Notes: a model not told the origin generated them from the letters alone. A DNA stretch of 8,620 bases from an uncultured Bacilli bacterium (GCA_947625715.1 CANQPR010000057.1:1-8620), one strand, 5' to 3'; shown: positions 1 to 5,579, counted from the first letter of the stretch. Made by a program: numbers and translations.

Positions 1-2
1 AT

Positions 3-79
3 GGACCTCTAGCTCAGTTGGTTAGAGCAACCGGCTCATAACCGGTCGGTCGTAGGTTCGAGTCCTACGAGGTCCACCA
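3..79 (+). tRNA. tRNA with CAU anticodon, probably tRNA-Ile2 (lysidine-modified)
   Basis: The sequence folds as a complete cloverleaf: the 7-bp acceptor stem GGACCTC/GAGGTCC is perfect, the anticodon stem ACCGG/CCGGT encloses loop CTCATAA, and the T arm GTAGG/CCTAC is perfect. Discriminator A and an encoded CCA (77-79) follow. A CAU anticodon can be initiator Met, elongator Met or Ile2. The C4-G69 and C5-G68 acceptor pairs are those that the lysidine synthetase TilS is known to prefer, and the body closely resembles the Bacillus Ile2 (AUA-reading) tRNA, so Ile2 is favoured. The G1-C72 pair argues against initiator. It lies 9 bp before tRNA-Leu and is probably co-transcribed with it from upstream of the window. 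Confidence 0.93.
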
Positions 80-88
80 TATAAATTT

Positions 89-173
89 GCAGGCGTGGCG
101 AAATTGGTAGACGCACTAGACTTAGGATCTAGCGCTTAACGGCATGGGGGTTCAAGTCCCTTCGCCTGCACCA
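89..173 (+). tRNA. tRNA-Leu (anticodon UAG)
   Basis: This is a class II tRNA with acceptor stem GCAGGCG/CGCCTGC, anticodon loop CTTAGGA (anticodon TAG at 123-125), a long variable arm around GCTTAACGGC, T loop TTCAAGT, discriminator A and encoded CCA (171-173). The T stem has two G-T wobbles at its base, as in the Bacillus tRNA-Leu(UAG). It reads CUA/CUN codons. A recombinase remnant lies just downstream in convergent orientation, so its 3' end was probably the attachment site of an integrated element. Confidence 0.97.
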
Positions 174-184
174 ATTATGTTATT

Positions 185-210
185 AAAGTCCCGTATTTAC
201 GGGGCTTTTT
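185..210 (+). terminator. Intrinsic terminator of the tRNA pair
   Basis: An inverted repeat AAAGTCCCGT, loop ATTT, ACGGGGCTTT gives a 10-bp stem with one T-G wobble and runs into TTTTT (206-210). It lies 12 nt after the CCA of tRNA-Leu and should end that transcript. Confidence 0.88.
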
Positions 211-212
211 AT

Positions 213-236
213 AAAATTACTCCCAAAATTACTCCC
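213..236. repeat. Perfect tandem 12-bp repeat, possible integrase arm-type sites
   Basis: AAAATTACTCCC occurs twice back to back (213-224 and 225-236) with no mismatch. It lies between tRNA-Leu with its terminator and the stop codon of the recombinase remnant. Many tyrosine integrases have an arm-binding domain that recognises short direct repeats next to the att core; assigning these copies to that role is inference from position. Confidence 0.6.
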
Positions 237-245
237 ACTTTATTT

Positions 246-485
246 TTAGATGTATTTATCAGTTGCTTGAGCAATCTCCTTTCTAACTTTATTTGATAAA
301 TGCCCATATACATTTATTGTGGTATTTATATTTTTATGTCCCATTCTTTTACTAAATATGTAAGCTTCTTTACCTTTAGACATCATTGTAGCAGCATAAG
401 TGTGTCTTAAATTGTAAATTCTAATTTTAGGGACATTTTTAAAAATTTTTCCTATTTTAAAAAGAAATTTTAATACTTTGGTTAA
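246..485 (-). pseudogene. C-terminal remnant of a phage/ICE-type tyrosine recombinase (integrase)
   Basis: On the minus strand an open stretch of 79 sense codons ends with TAA at 248-246. It contains the box IYNLRHTYAATMMSKGK, which carries the conserved Arg and His of the LRHTYA motif, then MGHKNINTTINVYGHL, holding the second catalytic His and the nucleophilic Tyr of the tyrosine recombinase C-terminal box. A complete enzyme is normally about 350-400 residues; here a stop (488-486) closes the frame upstream, no start codon with a ribosome site is present, and the N-terminal arm- and core-binding domains are missing. It points towards tRNA-Leu, the usual geometry for an integrase beside its tRNA attachment site. 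It is best read as the scar of a largely deleted prophage or integrative element; the copper genes begin immediately beyond it. Confidence 0.85.
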
Positions 486-500
486 TTAATTATTTATTTA

Positions 501-509
501 TGATAAAAT
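501..509 (+). promoter_or_regulatory. Extended -10 promoter of copZ-copA
   Basis: TGATAAAAT is an extended -10 element (TGn followed by TAAAAT, five of six matches to TATAAT). There is no good -35; the nearest candidate, TTGGTT (478-483), sits 20 bp upstream. Transcription would start near 516, leaving a leader of about 30 nt with the AGGAGG site at 532-537. I see no CopY-type TACAnnTGTA box and no GC-rich CsoR-like palindrome, so the copper control is not evident here. Confidence 0.5.
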
Positions 510-546
510 ATAAGATATATAGATGTTTTTTAGGAGGTATAAATTA

Positions 547-756
547 ATGAAAAAAATTAATTTAAAAGTATTTGGCATGGTTTGCAATGGATGTGAAAAT
601 CGAATTAAAAATGCTTTATTAAATATCGAAGGTGTTTCAAAAGTTAATGCTAATCATAATAAAAATTTAGTTACAATTGTTTTAAAAGATGAAGTAGACC
701 AAAATATTCTTATAGATGAAATAAAAAAACTTGGCTTTGAAGTAGAGGAAGATTAA
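547..756 (+). CDS. copZ: Copper chaperone CopZ (heavy-metal-associated domain protein)
   Basis: This 69-residue protein is a single ferredoxin-like heavy-metal-associated domain that binds Cu(I) in the cytosol and hands it to the copper ATPase. The metal site is the MxCxxC motif in GMVCNGC (Met11, Cys13, Cys16); the remainder (VSKVNANHNKNLVTIVLKD and IDEIKKLGFEVEED) fits the beta-alpha-beta-beta-alpha-beta pattern, and the length is the family norm. The start at 547 is chosen because AGGAGG (532-537) lies 9 nt before it; an in-frame ATG at 523 lies upstream of that site and would add a non-homologous MFFRRYKL. The gene ends 1 bp before copA, so the two form an operon. The N-terminal metal motif sits at the same residue numbers as in CopA, as expected for docking partners. 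Confidence 0.93.
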   Translation: MKKINLKVFGMVCNGCENRIKNALLNIEGVSKVNANHNKNLVTIVLKDEVDQNILIDEIKKLGFEVEED

Positions 757-757
757 A

Positions 758-2935
758 TTGAAGAAAGTAATATTAAAAGTTGAGGGAATGACTTGCTCAG
801 CTTGTTCTAATCATGTTGAAAAATATGTCAAAAAACAAAAAGGTGTAATAGACGTTTCCGTAAATTTAGTTTTAGGACAAGCCCTTATTTATTATGAAGA
901 TAATATTTTAATAGATACACTTTTTAATTATATTAACGAATCTGGCTATAAATGCGGGGGAATTTATGATGAAAAAGAAGAAAATAAAAAAGATAATAGC
1001 AAAATATTTCTAATTATCCTTGGTGGCCTTATGGTTTTGATTATGTACATTTCTATGGGTCATATGTTACATTTACCTATTATGCCATGTTTTGATATGA
1101 TGTTCCATCCAATTTTTTACAGTGTGACTTTATTTTTCCTTACACTGCCATATTTAGGGTATGGAATGGATATTATCATTGCCGGTATTAAAAATTTAAT
1201 TAATAAAGCTCCAAATATGGATACATTAGTAACACTTGGGGTATCCGTTAGTTTTTTTTATAGTGTCATTAATATGATTTTAATTATTTTTGGTAATCAA
1301 AAGTTAGTAGCGAATTTATATTTTGAATCAGTTTGTATGATTATTTTATTTATTAAAATAGGAAGATATATTGATAAATTTAGTAAAGAAAAAACCAAAG
1401 AAGCTATTAAAGAATTAGTAGAAGTAACTCCTAAAAGTGCTTTATTAAAAGTAAATAAAGAAGAAAAAGAAGTAACTATCGATGAAGTTAAAGTAGGGGA
1501 TATTTTAATTGTTAAAACCGGTATGAAAGTCGCTGTTGATGGAAAAATAGTAAAGGGTAGCGCTCACTTTGATGAATCTTTTATTACAGGAGAATCCAAA
1601 CCTAGTAAAAAAGTCAAGGGCGATAAAATTATGGCAGGAGCGATTAATTATGATGGAGTAGTGGAATATGAAGCCTTAAAAATCGGCCCTAAATCAACGA
1701 TTTCAGATATGGTTCGCCTAGTTCTTATGGCAAGCAATTCAAAAATGCCCATAGCAAAAATAGTTGATAAAATAAGTTTTTATTTTGTACCAGTTATTTT
1801 AATACTAGCCATTTTAACATTTATTATTTATTTATTTTTAGGTTTCTCTTTAAATGATAGTCTTATTCGTATGGTAACAGTCTTAGTTGTTGCCTGTCCT
1901 TGTGCTTTAGGGCTTGCAACCCCTTTAGCGGTAGTTGTTTCAATTGGTGTTCTTGCTAGAAAAAATGTTTTAGTAAAATCTAGTGAAATATTAGAAATAG
2001 CTTCTCACATTGACACGATTGTTTTTGATAAAACGGGAACTTTAACTTATGGAAAGTTAAAAGTGAGTAAATTATATAACTATTCTAATTATAGTAATAA
2101 AGAATTATTAAATATTGTTGCGAATATTGAAGGTAATTCTTTGCATCCAATTTCTTTAGCGTTTAAAGGTTTTAAAACAAGTGAGGCAAAAGTTTTAAAT
2201 TATAAAGAAATATCAGGCATGGGAGTTAAAGCCATCATTAATAATAAAGAATATTATTTAGGTAATAATAAAATAGTAAAGAAAATTAAAAATACCCATT
2301 TTGATGATGAACTTAAATTATCACTAGATGGTAATAGTATTATATATGTCCTTGAAGATAATAAAATAATTGGCTTAATAGGAGTTAAAGACATTATAAG
2401 AAATGAAGCTAAAAATGTTGTAAAAGAATTAAAAACATCAGGTTATAAAGTAGTTATGCTTACAGGAGATAATGAAATAAGTGCTAAACTTATTGGTAAA
2501 AAACTTGATATAGATGAAGTTATAGCAAATGTCTTACCAAAAGAAAAAAGTCAATATATTAAAGATTTAATGCAAAGTGGAAGAAAAGTTATAATGATTG
2601 GAGATGGAATAAATGATGCTCCATCACTTGCAACAGCAAATATCGGTATTAGTTTTAAAAGTGGAACAGATATTGCCTCTAACTCTTCTAGTGTAATAAT
2701 TACTAATGATAATATTAAAGAAATTTTGACCTTTTTAAAGATGGGAAAAAGAACTTTAAGAAACATAAAACAAAATTTATTTTGGGCTTTCTTTTATAAT
2801 ATTTTAATGATTCCACTTGCTATGGGAGTATTTAAAGGAATTGGTTTAGATATTAACCCGATGATTGCTAGTGGGTTGATGATGATTTCTAGCTTATGTG
2901 TCGTATTTAATGCACTAAGACTTAAAAATGACTAA
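758..2935 (+). CDS. copA: Copper-exporting P1B-type ATPase CopA
   Basis: This 725-residue membrane pump exports Cu(I) using ATP. In order: one N-terminal metal-binding domain (GMTCSAC, Cys13 and Cys16), transmembrane helices with a Met/His-rich outer loop near residues 100-120, the actuator loop TGES (277-280), the metal-binding CPC (Cys380-Pro-Cys382), the phosphorylation motif DKTGTLT (Asp424), the P1B-specific HP dipeptide (His463-Pro464), GDGIND (615-620), Tyr680-Asn681 in the seventh helix and MxxSS (Met708 to Ser712) in the last. CPC together with YN and MxxSS is the signature of the Cu(I) subgroup, separating it from Zn/Cd pumps. The start is TTG at 758, with AGAGG (744-748) 9 nt upstream inside the copZ end. 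No catalytic residue is missing. Silver may also be a substrate. Confidence 0.96.
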   Translation: MKKVILKVEGMTCSACSNHVEKYVKKQKGVIDVSVNLVLGQALIYYEDNILIDTLFNYINESGYKCGGIYDEKEENKKDNSKIFLIILGGLMVLIMYISMGHMLHLPIMPCFDMMFHPIFYSVTLFFLTLPYLGYGMDIIIAGIKNLINKAPNMDTLVTLGVSVSFFYSVINMILIIFGNQKLVANLYFESVCMIILFIKIGRYIDKFSKEKTKEAIKELVEVTPKSALLKVNKEEKEVTIDEVKVGDILIVKTGMKVAVDGKIVKGSAHFDESFITGESKPSKKVKGDKIMAGAINYDGVVEYEALKIGPKSTISDMVRLVLMASNSKMPIAKIVDKISFYFVPVILILAILTFIIYLFLGFSLNDSLIRMVTVLVVACPCALGLATPLAVVVSIGVLARKNVLVKSSEILEIASHIDTIVFDKTGTLTYGKLKVSKLYNYSNYSNKELLNIVANIEGNSLHPISLAFKGFKTSEAKVLNYKEISGMGVKAIINNKEYYLGNNKIVKKIKNTHFDDELKLSLDGNSIIYVLEDNKIIGLIGVKDIIRNEAKNVVKELKTSGYKVVMLTGDNEISAKLIGKKLDIDEVIANVLPKEKSQYIKDLMQSGRKVIMIGDGINDAPSLATANIGISFKSGTDIASNSSSVIITNDNIKEILTFLKMGKRTLRNIKQNLFWAFFYNILMIPLAMGVFKGIGLDINPMIASGLMMISSLCVVFNALRLKND

Positions 2936-2963
2936 TTTTAGATTGCATAGTATTTAAAATTAG
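2932..2963. repeat. Perfect 9-bp inverted repeat around the -35 of the next gene
   Basis: CTAATTTTA (2932-2940) and TAAAATTAG (2955-2963) are exact reverse complements separated by 14 nt. The left arm overlaps the copA stop codon, and the loop contains the -35 hexamer TTGCAT. No T-tract follows, so it is a poor terminator; an operator or chance AT-rich symmetry are the alternatives. Confidence 0.45.
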
Positions 2964-2971
2964 ATTATAAT
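2943..2971 (+). promoter_or_regulatory. Promoter of the 195-residue hypothetical gene
   Basis: TTGCAT (2943-2948), a 17-bp spacer and a perfect TATAAT (2966-2971). The predicted start near 2978 gives a leader of about 20 nt containing AAAGGAG (2981-2987). The gene after copA therefore probably has its own transcription and is not simply part of the copper operon. Confidence 0.8.
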
Positions 2972-2997
2972 AAGGCCCTAAAAGGAGAATTTTTTAA

Positions 2998-3585
2998 ATG
3001 GAACAATTAATAAATATAAAGGGAACTTTGAATACCGATTATGATACAGTTCAATTAAACGGGCAAATGCTTGTTTTAAAAAATAATTGGTTTGAGGGAA
3101 TTGTAAATTATCCAAATAGTCCTTATAAAATGGTGGAACAATTTATTTTTGGAATTTATAATGATGATTTTATGGAATTATATAAATTTAGTCCTTTAAA
3201 TATATCAAAACCTATGGTCCTTCATGGTAAAAAAGAAAAAGAAGACTGTATAGGAACTTTTGAAAAATTAGGGACATTTAAAACAATGCTGATGGGGACT
3301 TTTAAAATTAAAGAAGAAAAATTAGCATTTAATAGTGACACCATTAAACAAAAAGAAATTCTGCAAGAAAAAATTCAAAAATATAAAGAAACTATGCTAG
3401 ATAAAAAAGGTGAAAGTTATTATCAACAAATATTTACTAATAAAGATAATTTAAAAGAAATTATAGCTAATAATTATTTACAAAAAACCATTTTAATGGA
3501 AGAGTATACTGATAATTTAGAACAAAGAAGAGTAAGAGCTAAAAAAATAATTGATTTACAAAATTATTTACAAAATAAAGATTAA
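2998..3585 (+). CDS. Hypothetical protein, 195 residues, two-part architecture
   Basis: I do not recognise a named family. The ATG at 2998 has AAAGGAG 10 nt upstream, and coding is convincing (AT-rich third positions, a dedicated promoter). The first 105 residues or so look beta-rich with many aromatic and glycine positions (for example NNWFEGIVNYP and FIFGIYNDDFMELYKFSP), suggesting a small barrel or sandwich. Residues from about 108 to the end are highly charged and lysine/glutamate/glutamine-rich with heptad-like spacing, predicting long helices or a coiled coil. There is no signal peptide, membrane segment or obvious catalytic motif, so it is probably cytosolic. It follows copA by 62 bp but has its own promoter, so a copper link is unsupported. 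Its stop overlaps that of the convergent gene. Confidence 0.8.
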   Translation: MEQLINIKGTLNTDYDTVQLNGQMLVLKNNWFEGIVNYPNSPYKMVEQFIFGIYNDDFMELYKFSPLNISKPMVLHGKKEKEDCIGTFEKLGTFKTMLMGTFKIKEEKLAFNSDTIKQKEILQEKIQKYKETMLDKKGESYYQQIFTNKDNLKEIIANNYLQKTILMEEYTDNLEQRRVRAKKIIDLQNYLQNKD

Positions 3586-3881
3586 ATACTCTTTTTTATT
3601 TGCTCTATTTCTTGATTTAGGGCCTTGACCATTTTCATAAGCATTTTTAAGGTTTCATCATCGCTCATGTTTTGATTATTTTCGCTTATAGAACCAGGAG
3701 TTTGGCTATTACTTTGCAAAAGTTGTCCATAAGCTGCATTGGTACATAAATATTGGGCAACTAGCATTAGCCAATTGCCTAGGGCATTTTGTTCATTTGG
3801 TGTAGCATCATCGACTAATAAAAAGCCGACAACAACAGCGCTGATGGTAAATAATTGGGGAGGAACATCTGGTAATTTCAA
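3582..3881 (-). CDS. Small hypothetical protein with hydrophobic N-terminus and coiled-coil tail
   Basis: The 99-residue product has a conserved-looking N-terminus MKLPDVPPQLFTISAVVVGF, in which residues 10-23 are hydrophobic, then LLVDDATPNEQNALGNWLMLVAQYLCTN, a polar Ser/Asn/Gln-rich linker (about 55-70) and a charged helical tail with heptad character (about 73-99). I have the impression of similar small proteins in gut Firmicutes, but I cannot name a family or function. The start is TTG at 3881-3879, supported by AAGGGGGG (minus strand, 3896-3889) 7 nt upstream; no in-frame ATG precedes it. It is convergent with the preceding gene and divergent from tRNA-Gln, with no clear promoter of its own. 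The single hydrophobic stretch is short and could be either a membrane anchor or a buried helix. Confidence 0.78.
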   Translation of the reverse strand: MKLPDVPPQLFTISAVVVGFLLVDDATPNEQNALGNWLMLVAQYLCTNAAYGQLLQSNSQTPGSISENNQNMSDDETLKMLMKMVKALNQEIEQIKKSI

Positions 3882-3932
3882 AAATAATCCCCCCTTATTA
3901 TTTTATAAGTATTCAAAATATAAATTTTATAG

Positions 3933-3938
3933 TATAAT
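3933..3938 (+). promoter_or_regulatory. Promoter -10 element for tRNA-Gln
   Basis: There is a perfect TATAAT 18 bp before the tRNA. The -35 is weak; TATTCA at 3910-3915 has the right 17-bp spacing but matches only three of six positions. Confidence 0.55.
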
Positions 3939-3956
3939 GTAGGTGTTAAATATTAT

Positions 3957-4032
3957 TACCCAGTCGCCAAGTGGTAAGGCAATGGGCTCTGACCCCATCA
4001 TTTCGTAGGTTCGAATCCTACCTGGGTAACCA
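3957..4032 (+). tRNA. tRNA-Gln (anticodon CUG)
   Basis: The acceptor stem TACCCAG/CTGGGTA has the U1-A72 pair typical of glutamine tRNAs, the D arm GCCAAGTGGTAAGGC is typical of the family, the anticodon stem ATGGG/CCCAT encloses CTCTGAC (anticodon CTG at 3989-3991), the T loop is TTCGAAT, and discriminator A and CCA are encoded. It reads only CAG. Bacterial glutamine tRNAs often carry G at the discriminator position; here it is A. Confidence 0.95.
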
Positions 4033-4079
4033 TTTATATTAAGATTTTGACATTTTAAAGTTAAATGCACAAAAAACAC

Positions 4080-4108
4080 TTGCAAAATTTATCAATATAA
4101 GTTAGAAT
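4080..4108 (+). promoter_or_regulatory. Promoter for tRNA-Ile and tRNA-Glu
   Basis: TTGCAA (4080-4085), a 17-bp spacer and TAGAAT (4103-4108) put the start near 4115, about 14 nt before tRNA-Ile. A perfect TTGACA at 4047-4052 upstream has no -10 at a workable distance. The 96-bp gap after tRNA-Gln holds this promoter and no terminator. Confidence 0.7.
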
Positions 4109-4128
4109 GAAGAAGTCATTTATGAAAT

Positions 4129-4205
<77 letters not shown>

Positions 4206-4215
4206 TTTTGTTAAT

Positions 4216-4292
4216 GGCCCGTTGGTGAAGTGGTTGAACACACATGCCTTTCACGCATGCATTCATGGGTTCAAATCCCGTACGGGTCACCA
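4216..4292 (+). tRNA. tRNA-Glu (anticodon UUC)
   Basis: Acceptor GGCCCGT/ACGGGTC (one G-T wobble), D arm GTG/CAC, anticodon stem CATGC/GCATG with loop CTTTCAC (TTC at 4250-4252), T stem ATGGG/CCCGT, discriminator A and encoded CCA. The acceptor stem is nearly the same as that of the Bacillus tRNA-Glu. Confidence 0.97.
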
Positions 4293-4304
4293 TTTTAGTT
4301 ATTT

Positions 4305-4324
4305 AAGCCTTTAAGGCTTTTTTT
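4305..4324 (+). terminator. Intrinsic terminator of the tRNA-Ile/tRNA-Glu unit
   Basis: AAGCCT (4305-4310), loop TTA, AGGCTT (4314-4319), then an uninterrupted run of T to 4324. The last two bases overlap the minus-strand stop codon of the next gene. On the minus strand the hairpin is followed only by a mixed A/T stretch, so it is probably one-directional. Confidence 0.85.
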
Positions 4325-4844
4325 ATTTGCCTTTATTAATTCCATAAGTATTAGTAGTTGTATCAATAAATAGAAAATTGTGGGGTGGAAAATACGTTAA
4401 TATTAAAAAAACTATATACATCGCTATAATAGCTATCATACTAATAACAAAACCATTTTGAAAATCTTTTTTTCTAAAAATAATATCTCTAAGATATATT
4501 TCAATTATAATAACGATTAAAAGCCAAAGAATACTAAAAAGTAGGTGTTCCCCAAATAGAAAATAAATAGGTAAATAAATAATTAAATAGATTATTATGC
4601 CCAAAAAAGGAACAATGAATAATTCTAGATAGTAGTTATTTTCCTTTTTAAATTTCTTTTTTAGTAATAAATGATAAATTAAATAAGAAGAAAAAATTAA
4701 TTTCATATGTTCCCAAATACTTTCATTAACAGGGGCAATAATACTAATAAAAAAATTATTGGTCCATCTATAAATAAAATGAAGAAGAAAACATAGTAAA
4801 AAAATAATTAAAATACTTTTAATTTGTTCTTTTCTTTTCGTTAT
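4323..4844 (-). CDS. DUF6512-type multi-pass membrane protein, apparent ATA start
   Basis: The 173-residue product has a basic N-terminus (TKRKEQIK), a first helix at 8-25, the motif APVNESIWEHMKLIF (37-51), further hydrophobic segments at about 49-61, 73-97, 101-118 and 132-150, and a C-terminal box with FPPHNFLFIDTTTNTYGI. The NESxWEHxKL and PPHxxLF...D...T..YGI boxes match my recollection of the uncharacterised family DUF6512; no function is known. The first in-frame ATG (4706) would cut the NESIWEH motif and helix 1. Reading back, the frame stays open for 46 more codons with no ATG, GTG or TTG. It reaches ATA at 4844-4842, which lies 8 nt after AGGAGG (minus strand, 4858-4853); a stop lies two codons further upstream. 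ATA is therefore the best start. It diverges from the HD-domain gene. Confidence 0.83.
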   Translation of the reverse strand: MTKRKEQIKSILIIFLLCFLLHFIYRWTNNFFISIIAPVNESIWEHMKLIFSSYLIYHLLLKKKFKKENNYYLELFIVPFLGIIIYLIIYLPIYFLFGEHLLFSILWLLIVIIIEIYLRDIIFRKKDFQNGFVISMIAIIAMYIVFLILTYFPPHNFLFIDTTTNTYGINKGK

Positions 4845-4858
4845 ATTTTATCCCTCCT
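4842..4858 (-). promoter_or_regulatory. Ribosome binding site and ATA start of the DUF6512 gene
   Basis: On the minus strand AGGAGGG (4858-4852) is followed by ATAAAAT and then ATA (4844-4842). The in-frame TAA at 4850-4848 rules out any start further upstream, and no standard start codon exists until the internal ATG 46 codons later. A base error turning ATG into ATA is the main alternative. Confidence 0.7.
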
Positions 4859-4928
4859 TAATACATTTTATCTATAAAATATAAGAAAAATGCTAAAAAA
4901 AGAAAAATTTCATATACTAAAGTGTGAC

Positions 4929-4957
4929 TTGATTTTTTTTATTTTATGTACTACAAT
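4929..4957 (+). promoter_or_regulatory. Promoter of the HD-domain gene
   Basis: TTGATT (4929-4934), a 17-bp spacer and TACAAT (4952-4957) predict a start near 4964. This lies downstream of the in-frame ATG at 4890 and so supports translation from 4980. Confidence 0.78.
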
Positions 4958-4979
4958 GGTAAGGTCCGAGGTGAAAATA

Positions 4980-5477
4980 ATGAGTTTAAACAAAACTTAT
5001 GAATTTAACGATATTATTCGTGACATTATAGATAAAAAAGAATTTCAACAATTAAAAGATGAATTACATCATGGAATAAGTAGATATCATCATTGTATAA
5101 GAGTTGCTAAAGGAACATATTATATAACTAAAAAATTTAATTTAAATTATGAAAATGCCACTAAGGCTGCTTTATTACATGATTTTTATACAAATGAACA
5201 AATGAAAGATTTTAATTCTAAAGAAGCATTTAGACTTCACCCTGATTTAGCTTTAGAAAATGCGAAAAATCTTTTAGGATTAGATAAATTACAAGAAAAC
5301 ATCATCGCATCTCACATGTTTCCCGTTTGCAAGGAAAAACCGAAGTATATTGAAGCATGGGTTACATCAATTGTTGATAAAGGGGTAGCTATATATGAAA
5401 TGTATCGTTATAAAGCAAGTTTAGTGATGGGAATATGGATTCTATTTATTTTTAATATTATATCAATTCAAAAATAG
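4980..5477 (+). CDS. HD-domain protein, YqeK-like metal phosphohydrolase, with hydrophobic C-terminal tail
   Basis: The 165-residue protein has the metal-ligand pattern of an HD-superfamily phosphohydrolase: His38 in SRYHHCIRVAK, His67-Asp68 in AALLHDFY, His87 in RLHPDLA, His112 in IASHMFP and Asp133 in SIVDKG. This layout resembles YqeK-type HD proteins (nucleotide polyphosphate hydrolases), but the substrate here is unknown. Residues 146-163 (ASLVMGIWILFIFNIISI) form a hydrophobic stretch at the very end, long enough for one membrane helix, so the enzyme may be tail-anchored with its active site in the cytosol. The start at 4980 has GAGGTG (4968-4973) 6 nt upstream and lies just after the promoter; the ATG at 4890 precedes the promoter. 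It is transcribed alone, divergent from the DUF6512 gene, with a terminator at its stop. Confidence 0.85.
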   Translation: MSLNKTYEFNDIIRDIIDKKEFQQLKDELHHGISRYHHCIRVAKGTYYITKKFNLNYENATKAALLHDFYTNEQMKDFNSKEAFRLHPDLALENAKNLLGLDKLQENIIASHMFPVCKEKPKYIEAWVTSIVDKGVAIYEMYRYKASLVMGIWILFIFNIISIQK

Positions 5478-5497
5478 GGAAACACCCCTTTTTTTTT
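5471..5497 (+). terminator. Intrinsic terminator overlapping the HD-gene stop
   Basis: AGGG (5476-5479), a six-base loop AAACAC and CCCT (5486-5489) form a short GC stem extended by A-T pairs, followed by a T run to 5497. The TAG stop (5475-5477) is part of the stem. The stem is short but the T-tract is strong. Confidence 0.7.
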
Positions 5498-5518
5498 ATT
5501 TGCATTAAAATTATACTC

Positions 5519-5547
5519 TTGAGATAGATATTCATTTTTGCTATAAT
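5519..5547 (+). promoter_or_regulatory. Promoter of the Tad operon
   Basis: TTGAGA (5519-5524), a 17-bp spacer and a perfect TATAAT (5542-5547). The start near 5554 gives a leader of about 26 nt with AAGGG at 5569-5573. It should drive all three Tad genes to the window end. Confidence 0.82.
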
Positions 5548-5579
5548 AATTATAGATTAAAAAGAATGAAGGGTTACTT

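Noticed and set aside
480..546. Copper-responsive operator before copZ
   Set aside because: No TACAnnTGTA box or other convincing palindrome is present in this AT-rich stretch.
2551..2766. 71-codon minus-strand frame inside copA
   Set aside because: It lies wholly within the conserved hinge and C-terminal region of copA, has no ribosome site, and its sequence is the antisense of GDGIND and neighbouring motifs.
3739..3942. 67-codon plus-strand frame opposite the 99-residue gene
   Set aside because: It is antisense to a better-supported gene and runs through the tRNA-Gln promoter; no family resemblance.
4047..4052. TTGACA as a -35 for the tRNA-Ile unit
   Set aside because: No -10 lies 16-18 bp downstream; TTGCAA/TAGAAT at 4080-4108 fits better.
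4890..4979. Thirty-residue N-terminal extension of the HD-domain protein
   Set aside because: The ATG at 4890 precedes the TTGATT/TACAAT promoter and has no ribosome site; ATG 4980 has GAGGTG at good spacing.
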